From: Axinella damicornis | Taxonomy: Eukaryota > Porifera > Demospongiae > Axinellida > Axinellidae | NCBI GenBank assembly: GCA_963931865.1 | Contig: OZ007511.1 | Location: forward strand, 2,533,836-2,597,835 | Direction: 5' to 3' | Length of the DNA: 64,000 nucleotides | In this document: positions 51,101 to 63,100 of the stretch, one piece after another | How the letters are laid out: every line of letters begins with the position of its first letter | Position numbering within the stretch: the stretch's first letter is position 1 | The notes under the pieces: model-generated | Told to the model about the DNA's origin: nothing | What the model saw: only the letters and a program-made list of their open reading frames with translations | Database searches by the model: none | Translations under genes and position numbers: made by a program

Positions 51101-54100
51101 GACAATTTCAATTACGTACATGTGTATCTAACAGCAAGCACATGGCATCAGAACTTTCATTTATATGTAGTTCGCTAACATTTCTATAATGCTAACGTAC
51201 CATCATTATCCTCGATTGTGACAGTTGCTAAGTCGGGGTCCACTGTCACACGAGTACCAAGCCTAGTACGGTCAGCAGGTGCCAGTGTCAACCTGGCAGT
51301 GAAGTCTTCATCGTCCTCTGGGATCATGTCATCCACAATAGACACATTAAAGGAGAGTTGGCGCACACTGTCACTGAATGGACCCAGAGGAAAGTCAGTG
51401 AGGGCACCGTAGTCACCAGGTGCTACGGATAGATGTATTGTGTGGGATTGTGAGTGTGTGTGAGTGCACGTGTTGTTTGTTGTGCAGGGTGAGTGGGTAT
51501 GAACTTGCAAGTATGTATATTCACAATTTCAGTGGTTACGCGTGGCTATAGTTAGTGAGTGACAGAGAAGTGTTTACTGTATGTAAATCAAACTCCAGAC
51601 ATGGTGACAAACCTGCAGCTGTTCCATCATTCGTGTTCACAAGTAAGAAAAAGGAAGTGTCAATTGGATCTCCTTGAGGAGGTACTGAGATAGCAACAGT
51701 CAGTTGGGCCACTCCAGCATCCTCAAAGACAGTCACAGATGTGTCAACATAGCCCACTGTGATCTCTGCAAAGTGAAGAATGTTATATAACAGGTACTGA
51801 GGTACTAGTATAAAATCCCATGCCATCATCAGTAATCTCAAGAACATGCCCCATTGAAATGTAGACAATGTCAAGTGCGTACATGTATTTCTAACAGCAA
51901 GTGCATAACTTACATTATATCTAGTTCGCTAACATGCTAATGTACCATCATCATCCTCGATTGTGACAGTTGCTAAGTCAGGTTGCACTGTCACACGAGT
52001 ACCAAGCCTGGTACGGTCAGCAGGTGCCAGTGTCAACCTAGCAGTGAAGTCTTCATCGTCCTCTGGGATCATGTCATCCACAATAGACACATTAAAGGAG
52101 AGTTGGCGCACACTGTCACTGAATGGGCCCAGAGAAAAGTCAGCGAGGGCACCGTAGTCACCAGGAGCTGTGGATAGATGATTGTGTGTGATTGTATGTG
52201 TGTGAGTGCACGTGTTGTTTGTTGTGCAGGGTGAGTGGGAATGAAATTGCAAGCTTGTACGTTCACAATTTCAGTGGTTACGCGTGGCTATAGTTAGTGA
52301 GTGGCAGAGAAGTGCTTACTGTATGTAAATCAAATTCCAGACATGGTGACAAACCTGCAGCTGTTCCATCGTTCGTGTTCACAAGTAAGAAAAAGGAAGT
52401 TTCAATTGGATCTCCTTGAGGAGGTACTGAGATAGCAACAGTCAGTTGGGCTACTCCAGCACTCTCAAGGACAGTCACAGATGTGTCAACATAGCCCACC
52501 GTGATCACTGCAAAGTGAACAGTGTTATAACATAGTAACCGAGGTACTAATATGCATATTCATGCCATCAACAGTAATCTCAAGAACATGGCCTTTCAAT
52601 AATAAGTGTAGACAATTTCAATTACGTATTATGTGTTTCTAACAGCAAGCACATTGCATCAGAACTTTCATTTATATCTAGTTCTCTAACATTTCTATAA
52701 CATTATTGCTAACATACCATCATTATCCTCGATTGTGACAGTTGCTAAGTCAGGCTGCACTGTCACACGAGTACCAAGCCTGGTACGGTCAGCAGGTGCC
52801 AGTGTCAACCTGGCAGTGAAGTCTTCATCGTCCTCTGGGATCATGTCATCCACAATAGACACATTAAAGGAGAGTTGGCGCACACTGTTACTGAATGGGC
52901 CCAGAGAAAAGCCAGCGAGGGCACCGTAGTCACCAGGAGCTATGGATAGATGGATTGTGTGTGATTGTATGTGTGTGCGAGTGCATGTGTTGTTTGTTGT
53001 GCAGGGTGAGTGGGTATGAACTTGCAAGTATATACGTTCACAATTTCAATGGTTACGCGTGGCTATAGTTAGTGAGTGGCAGAGAAGTGTTTGCTGCATG
53101 TAAATCAAACTCCAGACATGGAAACAAACCTGCAGCTGTTCCATCATTCGTGTTCACAAGTAAGAAAAAGGAAGTTTCAATTGGATCTCCTTGAGGAGGT
53201 ACTGATATAGCAACAGTCAGTTGGGCTACTCCAGCACTCTCAAGGACAGTCACAGATGTGTCAACATAGCCCACTGTGATCACTGCAAAGTGAACAATGT
53301 TATAACATAGTTACTGAGGTACTAATATGCATATTCATGCCATAATCAGTAATCTCAAGAACATGGCCTTTTAAATGTAGACAATTTCAATTACGTACAT
53401 GTGTATCTAACAGCAAGCACATGGCATCAGAACTTTCATTTATATGTAGTTCGCTAACATTTCTATAATGCTAACGTACCATCATTATCCTCGATTGTGA
53501 CAGTTGCTAAGCCGGGGTCCACTGTCACACGAGTACCAAGCCTAGTACGGTCAGCAGGTGCCAGTGTCAACCTGGCAGTGAAGTCTTCATCGTCCTCTGG
53601 GATCATGTCATCCACAATAGACACATTAAAGGAGACTTGGCGCACACTGTCACTGAATGGACCCAGAGGAAAGTCAGTGAGGGCACCGTAGTCACCAGGA
53701 GCTATGGATAGATGATTGTGTGGGATTGTGAGTGTGTGCGAGTGCACGTGTTGTTTGTTGTGCAGGGTGAGTGGGTATGAACTTGCAAGTATGTATATTC
53801 ACAATTTCAGTGGTTACGCGTGGCTATAGTTAGAGAAGTGTGTACTGTATGTAAATCAAACTCCAGACATGGTGACAAACCTGCAGCTGTTCCATCATTC
53901 GTGTTCACAAGTAAGAAAAAGGAAGTGTCAATTTGATCTGCTTGAGGAGGTACTGAGATAGCAACAGTCAGTTGGGCCACTCCAGCATCCTCAAAGACAG
54001 TCACAGCTGTCTGAACATAACCCACCGTGATCACTGCAAAGTGAGCAAAGATACAGTTACTATGCAAATGTGTACTGCATTCACCAAGTGTTGTGCTATC

Positions 54101-57100
54101 ATCAGCAATCTCCAAACATGGCACTAGAAATCGTTTTCTCCCCTGTTTACATACGTAGTAATTAGCCTCGTTCCCAGGCCCACACGCGAAATGCGGAAGT
54201 GGGTCTGGTAACACTTGGCAAAATTCCCATATGTGCACAGTCAGCATAACTGCGTAAGCGATTACATTCCTTACTTGGATGCATTCGAAATCACGCGGAA
54301 GGTAGCTGTTGGTGAAGGCTAAGTAGAAAGTCCTTGCCAAGGAGCGACCAGAGGTGAGTCTTGAAGGCCATTTTATCGAACGGCTACACTTTTCACGGGG
54401 TAAAGAATATAATTACAATGGACGAACGTGATTCGCCTATCCGAAATCAAGACTGCTGAGCTCAGCATATACGGGAATTTTGCCAAGTGTCACCAGGCCC
54501 ACTTCCTCGTTTCACGTGTGGGCCTGGGAACGAGGCTACGTAGTAATCACATATGCACATGTATTTCTCGAAAGTATTCTGCCAAATTAATGTTCAGGTT
54601 ACTCTCCAGCTGATATCATAGCTACGTATGGCCATTTCCAGCACACTCGCTGTACTTCCTATCCTTGGTTTTTGAGACGGGATACACCACTAGTTGACAT
54701 TCTAGGTATCCAGTTCTCCATCAGGCAGCAACCACTAGTGCAGTTGATTAATGTGAACTGTGTAGATTCCACCTGGAGGGCAGCTGTGGACGAGTGCAAT
54801 GGTGTACCATTCTCACAGCTACAGTGAGAGTTCTGAATGGATCTGCCCATGCAGTGTGCTGGCAAATGTGGGGTCAAAGTTTTCAGTACAATGGACGGTA
54901 TTCCTCCGATGTCACTTCCTGTGTACCAAATTGATTGATTGTCCTCCTAGAATGTACTGTATGAGGTATGTAGATGAGTTTGAAATGCATTAGCCTGTTC
55001 AGTACAGGAGATATGAGCCAGTGAAATTTTTCGATTTCCTATAGAGAATGTATTAGGGAGGCAAAACTTGCCCTCCCTCCCCTAGCTAGTTCAATGAGAA
55101 AAGGACAAACTTCACTGGTATGCAACTTTGGAACGCAACAAGTTAATCCACTGAAACTTGAGATATCATCTAAGTACCTCATACAGCACATTCTGGGCAA
55201 TCCAACAATATTGATTAATTAGTACACAGGAAGTGACGTCAGGTGGAAAATGGTATATTATTGTGCTGCCACTTATAGGTTGATGGTTACACAGTGGCTG
55301 AATATTTTAGGCTTAGTGTACCATTTGTGATGCATGTTTCATAACGACAATAATAGTTTCCCTCCAGCTTTGTTGTATTCTGTATACACTTCCATTTGAT
55401 ATATGCAACTGGGTGCTACCATCACAGCACCTCTCTCAATAAGTGATTTACCATCTTCATCCAGGATTGTGACATTTGCTAAGGCAGGGTCCACTGTCAC
55501 AATTTCACCATATGTAGCTGGATCAGACAGTGTCAAGCTGGCAGTGAATAATTCATTGTCCTCTGGGATCATGTCATCCACAATAGACACATTAAAGGAG
55601 AGCTCGCGGACATCGTTATTGAATGGGCCCAGAGAATAGTTAGCAAGGGCAGCGTAGTCACCAGGCTCTATGGATAGATGGATTGTATGTGAATGTGTGT
55701 ATGTGTGAGTGTGTGAATTAGTACATTCATTCAAAGTGTATAGTTAGAGGGCTGAATTTGGCCCCAAGGAGGAAGTAATTTAAAGTTGCTTAATTTGTCT
55801 GTCATTTGTAATCCATGGCTGCTGAATGTGGATGCTCCCTGGATTCTTGGAAGCTTAATTTTTGCATAAAATGGCACTCACCAGGTGCCTGAGCAGTTCA
55901 GTATGTACATGTACTCAAACTGCTGTCTTGTGAGAATACACTAACCTGTTGCTGTCCCGTCACGCGTGTTCACAAGTAGGAAAAAGGAGATATCACTGTC
56001 AATAGTAACTGATCCATCAGGTAGTGAGATAGCAACAGTCAGTTGGGCAACTCCAGCTCTTTCGAAGACAGTCACATCTGTCTCAACATAACCCACCGTG
56101 ACACCTGCAAAAAAAGTGATAATGTGGTTGGATTGTACATTCATATTCAGTTGTTATACATGATATGCATAGGTGCAGGTAACAACTTATGTAGTCTTGC
56201 TACTACTTACGGAGATCATCGTCCACGATGCTCACAGTGGCTTGATCTGGAGCAACAGTGATCCGGCTGGAGTTAATAGTTGTAACAGACGTTGGTAAGA
56301 GAGTCAAGTTAGCAAAGAAGTCTTCAATTGTCTCTACTTCGATATCGTCAATAATTGTCACATTGATGCACTGTCTTGGCTGCTGTGTGCTGAATGTAAG
56401 AGTTGTTGTAACACTGATGTAGTCAGCGCCCATCATGCCAGAGCCAACTGTATCAGAGCCCGCTGTGGATATGATAAATTAACCAGGTTATTCCAGTTAA
56501 CAAAGGATCGTGTGTACAAGTATGTGTGTGATTACTTTGGTAAACTAGTTGTCAACATAATTTTGTTTGACATACTTGCAGTGCCATCTTGTGTCTCCAA
56601 AGTAAGATCAAAGATAACTCCATTAAGGTCCTGACTTGCTGGTACTGTCACACTGACACATAGTTCCACGAAGCCATCCGTTTCATTAACCACAAATGTG
56701 GTCCTCTCAAATCCCACCACTATCCCTGCACACAAGAATAAGTGTAAAGATAACAATGCAACATTCCTATTTCGGTAGTTAAACAAGTAGGTGAATGCAA
56801 CATTGAGGGGCAAGTGTGAGCAAGCTGCATGTATTTTAGCCATCAAGGAGAGAATTAAGTATCAAAACTTCCTGAACGTCAGTGTGGTCACAATAGTTGT
56901 AGGAAGTTTGGTGGTAGTACATTATTCTAGCACCAGCCTAGCTGGCTCTGGCACAGATTGCCAACTAAAATTTCAGCCCTTCTTGGTCTCATTTTGCTTT
57001 GTCTTCTGCACATTTAATATCTTCTCAGCCTCCGTCCCCATTATTAAACACTGCCATAGAGTGTAAAATGCTATAGCTAGCTATCGAGTGTTTTGTATGT

Positions 57101-60100
57101 TATATTGCATGCACCAGACTTATGGCATCAGTACGTATGTATGACATCAGAAGTGTAATGTTATATTGCGTGCAGCAGATTCATGATAACGGAGACAGAT
57201 TGACATGACGTCCACTGCTCGACTACAACTAGTGTGGGGCTTGCTCATGCTCGCTTCCAAAATCTGCATTGAAAATCGTAAAAACACAATAATAGTATGT
57301 GTTGGAAAATTAACTAAAGCACTCCTGAATTTTCAAGCCTTATCTCACATGTCGACCCAGCTTCTTTGAAATAATTTGAGCTGCTGCAGACTCACCATGG
57401 TGTCAAACATACTTCCCTATTTCGGCCCGCTCCTTCGTACCCTACTACTAGTTCTCCAACATCTTGAACGCCTCAGTTCACACGAGCGATTTAATAGGTA
57501 TTTCAGTCGACAGTGAGCCTTTCAAGTCAGGAATTCCATATCTTGGTCAAAACAGAGCCTGAGTTCGCCAGTAATGGACATGGCTGAAGTATTTTGTTTC
57601 CTTGTTTGTTACTGTTTCATTTATTACAGAATAAATTTCATGGTAAGTTCACTCTGTACATTCCAAGTGGCATCCACAATCCTAGTAGCTAGTGCAACTG
57701 ATAGGGAAACTCACCCTTCAGAATGATGCATCAGGGTCTTACTCTCACCTCATGGACAGACAATTCAGCACACTCTGATTTGCATCCACTAGTTCGTATT
57801 TACAGCTAGTCTTGTTCCCAGGCAGCTTGTAGGAGGCTAACTTATGGCTCATGCCACTACGTTATATGATGTCACATATTGTCAACCAAAAACTAAGTCA
57901 TCATGAATACTTGAAGATTGCAACAAAAACCGGCTCATATCTAAAGCTCGTATCTAAAGCTAGCCTCGTTCCAAGGCTGCCCGCCTATAGGTGGCCAGTC
58001 CAATTAATACACATGCCACATTATGTCCATGCGGCCAATGAATGTCAAGTTGAAGCTACCCATCCAAAGGGAAGACAAAAGAAATCATATAACGTCATCA
58101 CCAAGGTGAGTTTCAGCACGTTATTACTTTAGTATACGACGTGATCACAACAGTGTAGTCAGAATCTTCATATGGCGGTGAAACATGATTTTTTTTACTG
58201 CCAGGAGTGTAATTACGCAGAACAATCTTTCCCCTAACACGAATGTAATGTCTACCCATGACGTATCATCAGACAAGGCTTCACAACATGCTTGTTTAGT
58301 ACTAGTTACCCCTTTGAATGTGAGCATTAAAAATCTGGTCACATGTCTCATATGCTGTTTAACTTTTAACAGCAAAGACCCCACGTGGAAAAACGAGAAA
58401 GGGTTAGGCAACACGTAATACATGCCATGTCTGCACACACTGTACAGTGCATGCCAATCAGGTTAGATACGTCACATTTAATTGAGGATGCACAAAGTCT
58501 TTGGTGACACCGTGACTATCAGTAGTGTGGTTACCATTCGAAACTGCTGAAAGAATATTCTAGGAGTCAAAATCATGAACACATCAAAGCAATAACTTAT
58601 GTTATTCTGTTAGCAGGAATAGTTTGGTTTAAACAATGGTGAAACACTGGTGCATGGTACATTACAGGCCAACTCAAGCAGATTGTGAGCAAAGAGTTCT
58701 TCATCAAACCACTCACTAATTATGGAAGGTGTCACACTTACTGTCATTGTCCCGTATTCTCACAGTAGCCACAGCAGGTGTCACCGTCACCCTGTCTGCA
58801 AGGCGTGGGTCCTGAAGAGACAGGGTAATGTTCAGCTCTTCTACTCCCTCAGGAACATCATCCTCATATATCACCACACTGAAGGTTTGCGAGCGTCGAG
58901 AATCCTGAAAATCACGTGGCAGGACGCTTCCAGGAGCAACCTCCTGATAGTCATGTAACCCAGGTGTAACAGGATCAAACCGGCCAGCTGAAGCAGGTCT
59001 TGGTCCTGGACATACATGTATAAAAGTGGATCACGATAATAATAATTATGGAAGTGATTGAAAAATTGAGGAGCATTACCCACATACCTGCTGTGATATT
59101 CATCATGGTTGCATCAAGCCTGAACATGATCTCAAACACAAGTCGTGGGTCAGGCTCTGGGAAGCTGATGCTGACATTGAGAGTAGCTTGCCCATCACTT
59201 TCGTCAACTTCAACCAGTGTCTCCACATATCCAATCACAACAACTGTAAGGTAAGAAGAATACACTTATTGATTGAGAAGCCGTAGCTATACATGTGAAA
59301 CATTACTAGTATGCATATATAACTACACCTCAGTAGCCAGAAAGATACAACTACACTAGAAGCAAAACAAGTTTCTTGCAAAAACGAGGGGCAACCGCAC
59401 TCCTGGTAGCCATGTTGCAACCGGTATCGCAAGCGAAGCATTGTAGCTCATTCCAATTAACGCACATGTCACGTGAGGACCATGCTCAGTCACGTCGAAG
59501 GGAAGACAAGGACTTATTACAGCATTCACAACTTCACCAGCACGGTGATTTTTGTGGGGCCTTCGTAAGAGCTGTACTGGCAACGAACTTCGAAGAGAGC
59601 GATTGAGCAATGGCAGCCGACGGCACTACAAAAGCGCTTGTATCTCCACCACCAAGGTGAGTTTCAGCATAATTATTATGTGTTTGTGTCACTGCATCAT
59701 AGCGATCACGACGGTGTAGTCAGAATCTTTGTAGGCCATTCCGAAGTAGTCAAATGTTTATTAATTATTTATTTACGCACCACAATTTTTCCCCTACCAG
59801 GAGTGCAATTTGGCTCTACTGATTAAATTTTGTAAGTGATATTCGTCTTAGCACGGAAGGGTCAAAGGTCACATTGCTAATGTGCTTTGTACCTTGTCAG
59901 CCCTTCTCAGGCTGTAGTCGAGAGAGACATGGGACTTAGCTAATCTAGCCGTGTATTCTTAAAATAATTATTAGCTGCACCAATAAATAATAGTGACTCA
60001 CCATCATTGTCAAAGATTACTACTTGTAGATCTGGAAAGCAATCACGACCATTGAATCGAAAATTGGGATCATCATCACAGACGAATTCAGGATTATTTG

Positions 60101-63100
60101 GTGTGTCTGGATCAGGATCAGAAGACAGCTGGAAGATCTCAGTGTTCTCTGGTATAAAGTCCTCAAATATTGTGTAAGCAAGCACAGTTTGATTTTCTGA
60201 AGGTGACAGTGGCACAATGATAACAGGATCTTCCCCAAGTCTAAAGTCCGCTGGTACTGATGGAAAAGCTGTTGCAGGTTCCCCAACTCCTTGTATTCGT
60301 GGAGTACTAATCTGAATTCGAATAGCAAATGTTTGTTCAGACTGACGATCTTTTTCAAGGATTACCATGAAATTTCTTTGGGTTTCATTGTGTTCAACTC
60401 TTTCTCGTCTAAATCCAATTTCAATCGCTAGTGGAGGAAGAACAGAAAAGGAAAACAGAAAATTAACAACTAGGAGATGGTGCAATTGTAGAGCACTAGA
60501 GGCAACCAGCAACATCAGTCAATCAATGCCATGTAGATATGTAGTTTTGCTATTCAAATTATACAATTGCTGCCATGATTGATCCTTGAATTGTCAGTGG
60601 AAGTGGCAGATGACAATTAAGGTAGCAAGTGGAGTGCAAAAACTGACTAGCAGACATACTGAGCAGCTAGCTTGTTTCCAGTTCTCAGAGCTCAAAGAAG
60701 CCTGGGAACAATTTTGCTATCAATAGCTCATGCACATGATTGTTTTACATGCAGATCACCAGCAGAATGTAACTGACAATCGAGAATGAGACACAAGCTA
60801 GCCCGAAAGTTTTTTATCCAGTTTATACACCTTGCCTGCTGGCTTTATGACAGTTCTGTCAACTTGTCGGTCAGTTGTTTGCCATTATTTCCATAGACGG
60901 TTCAAAGACCACTGCTTATAGTTCCTTGACGTTTTAATGCACAATGGCCAATGAGGAGTTATCATGGCTGTGTAGGCACTAATATGGTATTGCACAAGCC
61001 TCCTTCCTAGACTTGCCAGCTATATTTTGCAGTGCAAAGTGGCGAGGGTGACTGGGTTGAACAGTAGATCAATCAATGTCACTTATGTGATGCAGAGTGT
61101 TGCTGAATCAAATTATACATGATGTAATTCATGTTACTTGCATGTCAGGTACTCACACAATTGAAAGTGGTGTTGAATAAGTAACGGTCATGCATGTAAC
61201 TTTGTACTACACCTCAAGTGGCACTTACGATCACTTCGAGGAATCCTACACACAGTAGCTTGAGTGGTGAATGCCACTGGATTGGTGAACGTTCCATTAA
61301 CACCCAAAACCACAACAAACTCTTCTTCTGCTTCGTTTATCTCATCATCAACAATGGGAATCGTTGCTATCACTGCTTCAGTTCCTGCCATCATTGTAAC
61401 CTCAATTGTCTGTGCAGCACTAAAGTCCATCCCTGTATGAAGAGACAAAATGTACTATTGTACAGCAGGAGCACATTGACATTGAGCCGGCGAAGCATGT
61501 GAATTTGCATGTGCACAGTATAGACGGCGAAATTCAAACATGGAGGACGTGTAGTAGTTTCGTAATCGCTCTAATAATTCGAACCCTCTAATAGCTCGAA
61601 CACCCCCCTTTCCAAGTAAACTGCTTAATTTTTGTATTCCAAGAAGTTCGAACAGCCACATTTGAAATTATTATTCTACTATTTGAACACTGGCTGGTCA
61701 CTGCCCACAACTTCTAGATAGCTGTTCGCCGATTGTGGGCCTCCAGATTCCACTGAGAACGTGATGGTGACAACACTGCTCTCCATTTCGTACGTCTTTG
61801 TCCTTGGGCCGGGGTTTTTCTCGATCTCGTGTACAAGTCGTCACGTTGCGCTCGCTCGCGTGATCGCTGTGCGCATAGTTACGTCGTACTTTTTCTGTCA
61901 ACAGGGGTATAGCTAGGATTTTGAGACTGAGGAGGCGTGGAGTTCATAGCACGCGGCGAAAATTTTTCGAGCTAATTAATTATTCATGAGTTAATCTGCA
62001 GTGCGCACAAACAGTTGCTCTCGAAATGCTACAGCAATATGCCGGTGCCTGACTGTCCCAGACTTGCAGCACTATCAGCATCAAGAGTATACACCGGCTC
62101 TTGGTCAGCCTAGCTCCTGTCTCTGTCATCAGATCGAACACACATCGTACGCGGAGTGTGGAGACTCCAGACACGTGCGTCATTATCCAGAAAAGCGAGG
62201 AGGCAACTGCCTCCCTTGCCTCATTGCTAGCTACACCCATGGTCAATTGCCAAATTTTAAATTCGACAAATGTTATACCGAGCCATTTCAGGCGATTTCG
62301 CCAAATTTAATGGCCGCCAAAAATTTCCCGGTATACGGTATAACGTCCACACCAATAATACACCAATTCTTTCACATGAAGTGCATATTAGCTGGACAAT
62401 GTTACTCAAGTGCTGTATTATTCGGCTCTATTATCTACCGCCAGACAGTGCATATTAAGGTAGCACTAGCAGGCGTATGTACATGCAGCAATGGCTTAGG
62501 AGTGCATGCATAGGTCAGTGAGGAGCTTTAACATAATGCGTGCTATTTGTGCCAACAGTCTATCACAGTGCATGAAGCTGCTCGAGGCTGCCCACCATCC
62601 CACCCTGGCTCAAGGGAAGTAGGTTCTGTTTCCATCCCCCCTATGATGTGCTGGGTCAAGTCACACCTCCAGGGTGACTTGCCATGGCTCCTACAAAATC
62701 TAATCATGTTAGTGTGTCAGGAAATCCAACTGGCACGTGACTGCCCAAAATTGCACAGCCTGGCTTCCCTCTAAAATGTAGCTCAAGGTCCCAGAAGTAA
62801 CAGTTGTATAGCGTACATACGGTACGCATCTTTAAAACAACTACATCTCCGGAAGACCTAAACACAGCTTTGAAAGGCCTAAACTAAGCTCTGGAAGATT
62901 GTAAGCAATGCCGCACTATTTTCAGAAACTTAGTTACTTCATACAAAACCAGTGCTCTTCAGAAGAAGCCTTCCACATATTCAGAAGAAAATGCCCGATT
63001 CTTGGAAGAAGCCTTCTGGTTTGCACCAAAGCTGCACCACAAATGCAAGCGTTCCGAATCTCAGCATCAACTTTAAAGACACGTACCATAGATTAGTTTC

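Noticed and set aside
60020..60358. 112-codon minus-strand ORF
   Set aside because: Alternative frame of the domain 2 exon.
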